Shown one piece after another: positions 36,677 to 44,786 of a DNA stretch of 64,000 nucleotides (position 1 is its first letter; every line of letters begins with the position of its first letter). Under the pieces are notes generated by a model. That model was not told where the DNA came from. It ran no database searches and saw only the letters and a list, made by a program, of their open reading frames with translations. A program made the position numbers and the translations under genes. The DNA is from Trichlorobacter ammonificans (GTDB taxonomy: Bacteria; Desulfobacterota; Desulfuromonadia; Geobacterales; Pseudopelobacteraceae), in assembly GCF_933509905.1 (NCBI RefSeq), contig NZ_OW150024.1, forward strand, positions 1,228,001 to 1,292,000, read 5' to 3'.

Positions 36677-38029
36677 ATGCTGAAGTTCGGCAAAACAAGA
36701 AAAGTTGCAGCGGGATTTCTGGTAACGATCGTTGTTCTGGTTGCCTTTATCAGCATCAGCACCCAGCGCCGTTGCGATGCCCAAGGAGGGAAGGAGTACG
36801 AGTACATCGGACTTCTGACCGATGTGATGATGATCGTGAAGAAAAGCTACGTCGAGGAGGTTGACTCGAAAAAGCTGATCTACGGTGCCATCAATGGCAT
36901 GCTGACGGCCCTTGACCCTCACAGTTCCTTCATGAGCCCCGAGACGTTCAAGGAGATGAAGATCGATACCAAAGGGGCTTTCGGGGGATTGGGTATCGAG
37001 ATCAGTATCAAGGACGGTATTCTGACGGTCATTTCCCCTATTGAGGATACTCCGGCCCAGCGTGCCGGTATTAAAGCGGGGGATCAGATTCTGCGTATCG
37101 ACGAACGCTTTACCAAGGATTTGACCATTACCGATGCGGTCAAGCGTATGCGCGGTCCCAAGGGGACTGCGGTGATCCTGACCATCATGCGGGATGGGTT
37201 CGAGAAGCCGAAGGAGTTCAAGCTGGTCAGGGATATTATTCAGGTCAAGAGCGTCAAGTCGCGTCTTCTTGAGAGCGGGTACGGCTACGTACGGATCGCC
37301 CAGTTCCAGGAGCGTACGGACGAAGATCTTTCCAAAGCGCTGAAGACGCTGGTTGAGGAGAACAAGGGCAAGCAACTTGCCGGCCTGGTGCTTGATCTGC
37401 GGAACGATCCCGGCGGGCTGCTGGATCAGGCGGTACGGGTGTCCGATCATTTCGTAGAGAGCGGTAAAATGATCGTCTACACCGAGGGACGGGACAAGGA
37501 GTCCCGTATGCAGTTTACCTCCAGCAGCCGGACCAAGGAGCCGAATTATCCCCTGGTGGTACTGATCAACGGCGGCAGTGCCAGCGCTTCGGAGATCGTT
37601 GCCGGCGCCCTGCAGGATCACAAGCGTGCCATCGTTATGGGTACCCAGAGCTTCGGCAAGGGGTCGGTGCAGACCATCATCCCTCTTTCCGACGACTCCG
37701 GCTTGCGCCTGACCACGGCCCGCTACTACACCCCCAAGGGCCGCTCCATCCAGGCCAAGGGGATCACGCCCGATATCGTGGTCGAGCAGCTTGAATTGCC
37801 GAAGGAGTCTTCGCGTCGCGAGTCGATGATGATCCGGGAGAAGGACCTGGAAAACCATTTCGAAGGCGGTGAGGAGGAAAAGCCGGCAGAGCGGAAAGCT
37901 GACCCCAAGGACCAGAAGGGTGAGCGCAAGCCGGTTGACCCCCTCAAGGCCGACTACCAGGTCATGCGTGCCCTGGACCTGCTGAAGGGATGGGAAATCA
38001 TGAAACAGATGGGGCCGGGGAAACCCTGA
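36677..38029 (+). CDS. C-terminal processing peptidase (S41)
   Basis: A 450-residue CtpA-type protease: N-terminal signal anchor, a PDZ domain (~residues 85-170; GGLGIEISIKDG), and the S41 catalytic domain with Ser in NGGSASASEIVAG and Lys in SFGKGSVQT. The end is a charged, low-complexity region (GGEEEKPAERKADPKDQKGERK). Such peptidases trim C-termini of periplasmic proteins, often in cell-wall hydrolase control. The start is the ATG after GGAGGAAG. The next gene begins directly after its stop. Confidence 0.92.
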   Translation: MLKFGKTRKVAAGFLVTIVVLVAFISISTQRRCDAQGGKEYEYIGLLTDVMMIVKKSYVEEVDSKKLIYGAINGMLTALDPHSSFMSPETFKEMKIDTKGAFGGLGIEISIKDGILTVISPIEDTPAQRAGIKAGDQILRIDERFTKDLTITDAVKRMRGPKGTAVILTIMRDGFEKPKEFKLVRDIIQVKSVKSRLLESGYGYVRIAQFQERTDEDLSKALKTLVEENKGKQLAGLVLDLRNDPGGLLDQAVRVSDHFVESGKMIVYTEGRDKESRMQFTSSSRTKEPNYPLVVLINGGSASASEIVAGALQDHKRAIVMGTQSFGKGSVQTIIPLSDDSGLRLTTARYYTPKGRSIQAKGITPDIVVEQLELPKESSRRESMMIREKDLENHFEGGEEEKPAERKADPKDQKGERKPVDPLKADYQVMRALDLLKGWEIMKQMGPGKP

Positions 38030-39028
38030 ATGCCGTTTGTTCAGCAGCACCCCCGGAGAAGTAACCGGTATAGAAAAAAAGGCGGCAGGGGCGGCGGTTT
38101 CGTCCTCGCCGCCTTTCTTGTGCTGTGTGTGGCGCTGGTGATGGGCGGGTATTTTCTGCAGCGTTTTCTGGCTGGCGAGCCTCCGCAGCTGACGACGGCG
38201 GCACCCCCGCCGGTAACCATACCACCGGTGCGTCAGGAACCGGTGGTTCCCCAGGCGGTCTACTCAAGTGCCGCGGTGGGGAAGGGGGATGAACGGCAGG
38301 CGCCGGTCAGGCAGGACTACGATGCCGATACGCCGCAGGCACAGAGTCTGCCTCCTGCCGCCGGCAGGGGAAGGCTGGCCATTATCATTGACGATATGGG
38401 AAGTTCGCTGGCTGAGGCCCGTGCTCTTGCCGATATCGGCGTACCCCTGGTGTTTTCCATAATTCCGGGGTTGCGCCACGACCGGGATGTTGCCGCTTTT
38501 GCGGCAGACCGTGGTGTCGAGATCATGGTCCACATGCCGATGCAGTCCAAGGAGTATCCTCAGCGTCGACTGGAGGCGAACGGCCTGCTTTTATCCCATG
38601 ACACCGATGAGGTGAAGCGGCGTGTAGAGAGTTATCTGGAGGCGCTTCCCCAGGCCGTGGGGGCGAATAACCATACCGGATCGGCCTTTACCGAAGATGC
38701 CGGTAAAATGAGGGTGGTGCTCGGTCTTCTGAAACAGCGCGGTCTCTTTTTCGTGGACAGCATCACCACTCCCGCCACCACCGGCCTCAGGGTGGCGCAG
38801 GAGCTGGACATCCCGAACGGCCGGCGCGATGTGTTTCTGGATAACGAGCAGCAAGAGTCCTACATCAACGGCCAGCTTGCCAAGGCGGTGGCACGGGCGC
38901 GCAGGGCAGGCCGGGCAATCGCCATTGGTCATCCCCATCCTGCTACCATCACGGTGCTGAAACGACAGTTACCTCTGCTGAAAGAGCAGGGGGTCACCCT
39001 GGTGTCCGTTTCACAGTTGCTCAGATAG
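38030..39028 (+). CDS. Divergent polysaccharide deacetylase (YibQ-like)
   Basis: A 332-residue protein of the divergent polysaccharide deacetylase (DUF610/YibQ) family. It has a basic N-terminus, one membrane helix (~residues 23-45), a proline-rich linker and the deacetylase-like domain with IIIDDMGSS, HMPMQ, NNHTGSAFTED and AIGHPHP. Enzyme activity of the family is unproven. It closes the ftsE-ftsX-envC-ctpA block, the usual neighbourhood. It overlaps the convergent ParA-like gene by 18 bp. Confidence 0.88.
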   Translation: MPFVQQHPRRSNRYRKKGGRGGGFVLAAFLVLCVALVMGGYFLQRFLAGEPPQLTTAAPPPVTIPPVRQEPVVPQAVYSSAAVGKGDERQAPVRQDYDADTPQAQSLPPAAGRGRLAIIIDDMGSSLAEARALADIGVPLVFSIIPGLRHDRDVAAFAADRGVEIMVHMPMQSKEYPQRRLEANGLLLSHDTDEVKRRVESYLEALPQAVGANNHTGSAFTEDAGKMRVVLGLLKQRGLFFVDSITTPATTGLRVAQELDIPNGRRDVFLDNEQQESYINGQLAKAVARARRAGRAIAIGHPHPATITVLKRQLPLLKEQGVTLVSVSQLLR

Positions 39029-40408
39029 TGCCGTCGTCACCAGTCGATTGACCTCCTGGACACGACGGTAGGGGCCGTCCTGCAGAATCTGTTCGGGGTG
39101 TTCCTCGTCCACGGGATGGATGCTGAGCCAGGCTGTGCGCAGTGTTCCGTCGTACCCCAACAGCGTTTCATTCAGCAGCACGAACAGTCGGTCCCGAATA
39201 CCGTCCAGCATTCCTTCCGTAAATCCTTCGAGTGAAATGGTACGCTCCAGCAGTACGTTCCCGTCGTTATCGAGCTGCATGAAACGCAGGTGGCGGCAGT
39301 TTTCACCGCCGAATACCGGTACAATGACTGCTGTCGATGCACGGACAGTATCCCGGATAACCCGCAGCGACAGCGTAAATGCCTGACTGTCCGGCGTCAC
39401 GTTGTACAGGGCGCAGCAGAGCATGTCCGTTAGACAGTCGCTGTGCAGAAAGCCCCGTGATGCCCGGTCCGAAGTCTCGAAGTAAAATCCCCGTGCAGAG
39501 ATGTCATCATGCTTGGCGCCGCAAATGACACAATGGGGAGCAATACCCTCCAGCCGCGCCAGAAATGCCTCCTTCTTCTTTCCTTCTTGTTCGGTCAGCC
39601 ACTGGTGGTACAAATACGCTCTCGGTTCTGCGGTCTGGTGGTAGCCGGCCAGCACGTCGCGGCCCAGTTCGACGAACTGGTTATGCACCTCGGTTCCCCG
39701 CGCGTGGGTGAGGATCGGGTAGATTTTCCCCTCTGGGTTGGTGTTCAGGCTTTCTACTTTGGGGCTCTTCGAAATGTAGGTGTCCAGGCAGCGGTAGCCG
39801 CGGTTGATGGCAAAGGCCCGTAGCAGAGTGCGCTGATCCTTGAAGATGCCGTCATACTTGATCCGTGAGTCGATCAGGCAGGGGATCAGGGAAAGGGATT
39901 TCTTGTCGATTCCCCGTTGGTCGAACAGCGCAAAGATATTTTTGCAGTTTTCCAGGCTGGGCATGTCTTTGACCGGGATCAGCACCCGGTCGGCGGCATA
40001 GAGAGCGTTCTGGGTCAGAATGTTCAGGTCGGGGCGGGTGTCGAGCACCACGATGCCTGAGATTCCCGACTCAGCCATCATCCTGCACAGCGCCATCGGC
40101 CCCTTGAAGCCCTGGTAAAGTTCCGTCAGGTTATTGGAAGAGGGGATGTAGCGCACACCATACTGTCCCGGATGCAGCAGGTGCGAGCCCGGGGTGCCGG
40201 TCAGAAGCTCCCGCACCGTGCCGTTCATCGGCTGTCCTTTCAGCTCGAACATCCGGTCAATGGTGAAGTGATTGTCGAAGGACATGATGGTGACCGGCAG
40301 TTCATCATGCATGGCTTTCAAATAGATTGCCAGGTTGGTGGCAAGCGTGGTTTTGCCGACGCCCCCTTTTTCGGAGCAGATGGTTAGGATGTAGGGAAAA
40401 TTTTTCAT
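39011..40408 (-). CDS. ParA/MinD-like ATPase with an uncharacterised Cys-containing C-terminal half
   Basis: A 465-residue protein. The N-terminal ~255 residues form a ParA-type P-loop ATPase: deviant Walker A SEKGGVGKTTLATN near the start, switch I-like MSFDNHFTIDR, Walker B-like GIVVLDTRPD. The remaining ~200 residues match no family I know; they contain CVICGAKHDD, SDCLTDMLCC and several beta-rich stretches, so a metal site is possible. I start at the ATG of MKNFPYIL, although its ribosome site is weak. It is divergent from the hydrogenase operon with a 275-bp gap. Whether it serves the hydrogenase, plasmid-type partitioning or positioning is unknown. Confidence 0.8.
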   Translation of the reverse strand: MKNFPYILTICSEKGGVGKTTLATNLAIYLKAMHDELPVTIMSFDNHFTIDRMFELKGQPMNGTVRELLTGTPGSHLLHPGQYGVRYIPSSNNLTELYQGFKGPMALCRMMAESGISGIVVLDTRPDLNILTQNALYAADRVLIPVKDMPSLENCKNIFALFDQRGIDKKSLSLIPCLIDSRIKYDGIFKDQRTLLRAFAINRGYRCLDTYISKSPKVESLNTNPEGKIYPILTHARGTEVHNQFVELGRDVLAGYHQTAEPRAYLYHQWLTEQEGKKKEAFLARLEGIAPHCVICGAKHDDISARGFYFETSDRASRGFLHSDCLTDMLCCALYNVTPDSQAFTLSLRVIRDTVRASTAVIVPVFGGENCRHLRFMQLDNDGNVLLERTISLEGFTEGMLDGIRDRLFVLLNETLLGYDGTLRTAWLSIHPVDEEHPEQILQDGPYRRVQEVNRLVTTALSEQL

Positions 40409-40683
40409 GGGCCGGATGATACGGAAAGAGGCCCCTCCGGTCAACGGCGAACTGGCAATGAGCGGTGCTGGTATACTTTTGCACTCTGTCTGATGCGGTC
40501 ACAGACAGGTGTGGGTAAAAATACACAAACAGTATAAATTGGTTCTATTATTGTGTAATACGGAATAATCTGTCCATGTCTCACTTGCATGGTGCAGTGT
40601 GCTGTGGTAGAGAGAAGCAGTATACTATGTCCGGCTCCACAGTAAGCTCCATTGGTAAAAACAATGTTACACAGGAGGTGCTC

Positions 40684-41802
40684 ATGGACAGGAGGAATAA
40701 CGACGGTGAAAATCCGGGTGGGTTCTCCGTGGCCCGTCTGCTGCAGGAGCGGGGAGTCTCCCGTAGGGATTTTCTGGCATTTTGCTCGGCGATGACTGCC
40801 GCCATGGCCCTTCCCGCCACCATGGCGCCCAAGGTTGTCCACGCTCTGGACAAGGTGCAGCGGCCGACCTTGGTCTGGCTGAACTTCCAGGACTGCACCG
40901 GTGATACCGAGGCGCTCCTGCGGGCGGCGAACCCGACGGTCGGTGAGCTGGTGCTCGATATCCTCTCCATTGACTACCACGAGACCATCATGGCGGCCGC
41001 CGGGCATCAGGCGGAGGCGGCTCTGGAAAAGACCGTGAAGGAGTACAAGGGGAAGTATCTCTGCGTGGTGGAGGGGTCCATTCCGCTGAAGGATGGCGGT
41101 GTGTACGGTTGTATCGGCGGCAAGACCTTTCAGCAGATCGCCAGGCATGTCTGCGGCAATGCGGCGGCAACTATCGCGGTGGGTACCTGTGCCAGTTACG
41201 GCGGGATTGCCGCCGCCGTTCCCAACCCGTCCGGCGCCGTGGGGGTCAGGGAGGCGGTTCCCGGCGCCACGATACTCAATCTGCCCGGCTGCCCCTGCAA
41301 TGCCGATAACCTGACCGCGGTGGTGGTGCACTTTCTCACCTTCGGCAAGCTGCCGGCCATGGACAGCCACGGCAGACCTCTGTTTGCCCACGGCAAGCGG
41401 ATTCACGACAACTGTGAGCGACGTCCCCATTTCGATGCCGGCCAGTATGTTGAAAGCTGGGGTGACGATGCTCACCGCAAGGGATTCTGTCTCTACAAGA
41501 TGGGTTGCAAGGGACCGGCAACCTTCCATAACTGTCCCACCCAGCGGTTCAACGAGAAGGTCAGTTGGCCGGTGGCGGCCGGGCATGGCTGTGTTGGCTG
41601 CTCCGAACCGCAGTTCTGGGATACCTCACCGCTGTACCGTCGCCTGCCCAATGTGCCGGGCTTCGGTATCGAGAAGAGCGCCGACGCCATCGGCCTTGCC
41701 TTTGCAGCGGGCGTGGGCGGCGCCTTTGCCGTGCATGGCGTGGTGAGTGCGCTGCGTAAGGACAAGCCTGCCGCTGAAGAGACCAAGGAAGGGGAGGAAT
41801 AG
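40684..41802 (+). CDS. hyaS: [NiFe] hydrogenase small subunit (Geobacter Hya type)
   Basis: A 372-residue group-1 small subunit. The Tat motif SRRDFLAF lies at residues 26-33 and a C-terminal membrane helix at ~335-355. Medial and distal cluster ligands are present: His240, Cys243, Cys268 and Cys274, then Cys283, Cys302 and Cys305. The proximal motif reads CTGDTE: Cys71 is kept but the second ligand position is Asp74 instead of Cys; the other two are Cys168 (GTCASYGG) and Cys202 (NLPGCP). The codons are tgc acc ggt gat, so this is not a reading error of mine. AGGAGGTG precedes the ATG. The order hyaS-hyaL-hyaB-hyaP is that of the Geobacter uptake hydrogenase. Confidence 0.93.
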   Translation: MDRRNNDGENPGGFSVARLLQERGVSRRDFLAFCSAMTAAMALPATMAPKVVHALDKVQRPTLVWLNFQDCTGDTEALLRAANPTVGELVLDILSIDYHETIMAAAGHQAEAALEKTVKEYKGKYLCVVEGSIPLKDGGVYGCIGGKTFQQIARHVCGNAAATIAVGTCASYGGIAAAVPNPSGAVGVREAVPGATILNLPGCPCNADNLTAVVVHFLTFGKLPAMDSHGRPLFAHGKRIHDNCERRPHFDAGQYVESWGDDAHRKGFCLYKMGCKGPATFHNCPTQRFNEKVSWPVAAGHGCVGCSEPQFWDTSPLYRRLPNVPGFGIEKSADAIGLAFAAGVGGAFAVHGVVSALRKDKPAAEETKEGEE

Positions 41803-41805
41803 GCC

Positions 41806-43509
41806 ATGGCGAAGATTGTCGTTGACCCGATTACCCGCATCGAGGGACACCTGAGGATCGAAGCCGAGCTTGAGGGGGGTACAATCAAGGATGCCTGGAG
41901 CTCCAGCACCATGTACCGCGGTATCGAAAAGATCCTCAAAGGCCGCGATCCTCGTGACGCTTGGTACTGGACCCAGCGTTTCTGCGGCGTCTGTACCACG
42001 GTCCACTCCATCGCTTCGATCCGCGCCGTGGAAAACGCCCTGAAGCTCAAGGTTCCGCCCAATGCGGAACTGATTCGTAACATCATCATCGGCATCCAAA
42101 ACGTGCATGACCATGTTATCCATTTTTACCACCTCCATGCTTTGGACTGGGTGGACATCACCTCGGCTCTCCAGGCCGACCCGGGCAGGACTGCAGCTCT
42201 GGCCGCCTCAGTCTCTGACTGGCCCAAAAACTCTGCCACTCATTTCAAGGCGGTGCAGGAAAAACTGAAGGCCTTCGTCGGTACCGGCCGTCTCGGTCCC
42301 TTTGCCAATGCTTACTGGGGACACCCGGCCTACCGGTTGCCGCCTGAAGCCAACCTGATGGCCACCGCTCACTACCTGGAAGCGTTGGAATGGCAGAAGG
42401 AGATCATCAAGATCCACGCCATTCTGGGCAGCAAGAACCCCCATCCCCAGACCTTCCTGGTGGGGGGGATGTCCATTCCGGTGGACCCGGATTCCCAGAA
42501 CGCCCTGAACGCCGACAAGCTGATCACGGTGAAACGGCTGTTGGCCAAGGCGCAGCAGTTCGTGGAGCAGGTCTACATTCCCGATCTGCTGGCCGTGGCC
42601 TCCTTCTACAAGGACTGGGCCGCCATCGGCGCCGGTGTGGGCAACTACATGAGTTACGGCGACCTGCCCGACCCGGTCAGCGGCAACCTTTGGTTCCCGG
42701 CCGGTATTGTCAGGAACCGGGACCTGGCGAAGCTGCTGCCAGTTGAGCAGCAAAAGGTCGCAGAATTCGTCGATCATTCCTGGTACGAGTACCAGCAGGC
42801 AGGTGCCGGCAAGGGACTGCATCCCTGGGACGGCGAAACGGAAGCAAAGTACACCGGTCCCAAGCCGCCGTACGAATACCTTGATACCTCGGCCAAGTAC
42901 TCCTGGGTCAAGGCGCCGCGCTATGACGAGGCGCCGATGGAAGTGGGGCCCCTGGCCCGGGTGCTGGTGGCCTATGTCGCCGGTCACAAGGAAACCAAAG
43001 CAGCAGTTGAGATGGTGTTGGCCAAACTAGGGGTCGGCCCGGCAGCGCTGTTCTCGACCTTGGGACGTACAGCGGCCCGTGGTATTGATGCACTGTTGAA
43101 TGCCCGCCAAACGCCGGTCTATCTGGAGATGCTTATTGACAACATCGGCAAGGGGGACTACCGCATTCACGCCAACGAGAAGTGGGACCCGCGGGAGTGG
43201 CCCGCCGAGGCCAGTGGCTACGGCTGGCATGAGGCGCCGCGTGGTGCTCTGGGGCACTGGATCAGGATCAAGGACCAGAAAATCTACAACTACCAGGCGG
43301 TGGTTCCTACGACCTGGAACGCTTCACCCCGTGACGGCAAGGGACAACGCGGTCCCTACGAGGCGGCGCTGGTGGGCACACCGATCGCCAAGGCCGACCA
43401 GCCGCTGGAGATTCTGCGCACCATCCATTCCTTCGATCCCTGCCTGGCCTGCGCCGTCCACGTTACCGACGCCACCGGCAACGAACTGGTGCAGATCAGG
43501 GTCTCCTGA
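41806..43509 (+). CDS. hyaL: [NiFe] hydrogenase large subunit
   Basis: A 567-residue large subunit that carries the NiFe(CN)2CO site. The N-terminal ligand motif RFCGVCTTVH has Cys60 and Cys63, and the C-terminal motif DPCLACAVH has Cys546 and Cys549, followed by a 15-residue tail after His552 that the maturation protease must remove. The N-terminus DPITRIEGHLRIE is typical. It is exported with the small subunit through its Tat signal. It follows hyaS by 3 bp. Confidence 0.96.
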   Translation: MAKIVVDPITRIEGHLRIEAELEGGTIKDAWSSSTMYRGIEKILKGRDPRDAWYWTQRFCGVCTTVHSIASIRAVENALKLKVPPNAELIRNIIIGIQNVHDHVIHFYHLHALDWVDITSALQADPGRTAALAASVSDWPKNSATHFKAVQEKLKAFVGTGRLGPFANAYWGHPAYRLPPEANLMATAHYLEALEWQKEIIKIHAILGSKNPHPQTFLVGGMSIPVDPDSQNALNADKLITVKRLLAKAQQFVEQVYIPDLLAVASFYKDWAAIGAGVGNYMSYGDLPDPVSGNLWFPAGIVRNRDLAKLLPVEQQKVAEFVDHSWYEYQQAGAGKGLHPWDGETEAKYTGPKPPYEYLDTSAKYSWVKAPRYDEAPMEVGPLARVLVAYVAGHKETKAAVEMVLAKLGVGPAALFSTLGRTAARGIDALLNARQTPVYLEMLIDNIGKGDYRIHANEKWDPREWPAEASGYGWHEAPRGALGHWIRIKDQKIYNYQAVVPTTWNASPRDGKGQRGPYEAALVGTPIAKADQPLEILRTIHSFDPCLACAVHVTDATGNELVQIRVS

Positions 43510-43524
43510 CGAAAGGAGGCTGGT

Positions 43525-44244
43525 ATGAAAGAAAAAAAATATAAACAGTATATCTGGGAATTGCCGGTCAGGATAAGCCACTGGATCAATGTGATCAGCA
43601 TCGTGGTACTATCGGCAACCGGCATCCTGATCGGCAACCCGTCCTTCATTGACGTCTCGCCGAGCGCCTATCTGATGGGCTGGATCAGGTTCCTGCACTT
43701 CGTCTTCGGCTATGCCCTGGCCATCAGTGTCATTTCACGGATGATCTGGGCGTTTCGGGGGAACTGCTACGCCGGTTGGCGGGAGTATTTTCCCTTCCTC
43801 TGTCCGGTGGGACGCAAGGAGATGAAGGAGGTTTTTGCCTACTATACGTTCAGGAGCAAACATGTTCCCGAAATCACCGGGCATAATCCCATGGCCGCCA
43901 CCGCCTACTTCTTCGTGTTCCTGATCTACTGGTTCATGATCCTGACCGGGTTTGCCATGTATGCGGAGCATGCGCCGGGCGGCCCGATGCATGCCCTGCT
44001 CAAGCCGGTCTATCTGGTGTTGACGACCCAGCAGATGCATCTGTACCATCACGTGGCGATGTACCTGCTCATCGGTTTCGTGATCAACCACATCTACAGT
44101 GCCTGGTTGATGGATATCAAAGAAAAGGGTGGCGAGATTTCCAGTATTTTCAGTGGTTATAAGTTCACATCCAGCCCCTACGCCGTTTGTAAAAGCAGGA
44201 CGTGGGAGCTGTTCCCCTGGCGGAGCAGAAAAAGTAAAAGATAG
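43525..44244 (+). CDS. hyaB: Hydrogenase b-type cytochrome subunit
   Basis: A 239-residue membrane protein of the HupC/HyaC cytochrome b family with four helices. Likely heme ligands lie in VRISHWINV, FLHFVFGY and LYHHVAMY. It takes electrons from the hydrogenase small subunit into the quinone pool. It follows the large subunit by 15 bp. I use the Geobacter naming, where hyaB is the cytochrome (in E. coli this subunit is HyaC). Confidence 0.92.
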   Translation: MKEKKYKQYIWELPVRISHWINVISIVVLSATGILIGNPSFIDVSPSAYLMGWIRFLHFVFGYALAISVISRMIWAFRGNCYAGWREYFPFLCPVGRKEMKEVFAYYTFRSKHVPEITGHNPMAATAYFFVFLIYWFMILTGFAMYAEHAPGGPMHALLKPVYLVLTTQQMHLYHHVAMYLLIGFVINHIYSAWLMDIKEKGGEISSIFSGYKFTSSPYAVCKSRTWELFPWRSRKSKR

Positions 44245-44268
44245 ACAGAGCTATTCCGGTAAGTGCCA

Positions 44269-44300
44269 GCAACGGGGTGGGCGACCACCCCGTTGCTTTT
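44269..44300 (+). terminator. Strong hairpin between hyaB and hyaP
   Basis: A perfect 12-bp stem (GCAACGGGGTGG/CCACCCCGTTGC) with a four-base loop, followed by only four T. It sits directly in front of the hyaP ribosome site and may reduce expression of the protease relative to the structural genes, as an attenuator or mRNA-stability element. Confidence 0.55.
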
Positions 44301-44309
44301 GGAGGGCAG

Positions 44310-44786
44310 ATGAAAACGTTGATTCTGGGATTGGGCAATACGATTATGACCGATGACGGTGTCGGACCGAAGGTGATCGAACGGTTGCGGCACGATGGGG
44401 AGCTGCCGGTGGAGATATCCCTGCTGGATGGCGGAACCCTGGGACTTGACCTGCTGCCCCACCTTGAAGGGGTGGAGCGGTTAATCATCGTTGATGCCGT
44501 TGAAACCGGCAAGCAGCCGGGAAGCTTGGTGCGACTGGCCGGCGATGAGGTGCCGGCTGCCCTGGAAACCAAGCTGTCACCCCATCAGATGGGATTGAAG
44601 GATCTGCTGGCCGTGGCCCGATTGATGGACTGCCTGCCACCGGAGGTGGTGCTGGTCGGTGTCCAGCCCGACTGCCTGGAACTGGGAACCGAGCTGACAC
44701 CGGCGGTGGCGGCGCAGGTGCCGGAGCTTGCCCGGATGGTCTGTCGGGAGGTTAGAAATCCCCATGCTGCCACATCTCCGGGGTAA
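44310..44786 (+). CDS. hyaP: Hydrogenase maturation protease
   Basis: A 158-residue HyaD/HybD-type endopeptidase. It starts LILGLGNTIMTDDGVGPKV, with Asp in the nickel-sensing position, and has DGGTLGLDLLP, VDAVETG and LSPHQMGLKDLL with the conserved His. It cuts the C-terminal tail of the large subunit after nickel insertion. I start at the ATG after GGAGGG. The 3' end overlaps the convergent diguanylate cyclase gene by 35 bp. Confidence 0.93.
   Translation: MKTLILGLGNTIMTDDGVGPKVIERLRHDGELPVEISLLDGGTLGLDLLPHLEGVERLIIVDAVETGKQPGSLVRLAGDEVPAALETKLSPHQMGLKDLLAVARLMDCLPPEVVLVGVQPDCLELGTELTPAVAAQVPELARMVCREVRNPHAATSPG

Noticed and set aside
35960-38050. Minus-strand ORF (696 codons) opposite envC, ctpA and part of the operon
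   Set aside because: Antisense shadow; the plus-strand genes are certain.
40468-40485. Sigma-54-like site (CTGG...TTTTGC) upstream of hyaS
   Set aside because: The GG and GC elements are one base too close for the invariant spacing of sigma-54 promoters.
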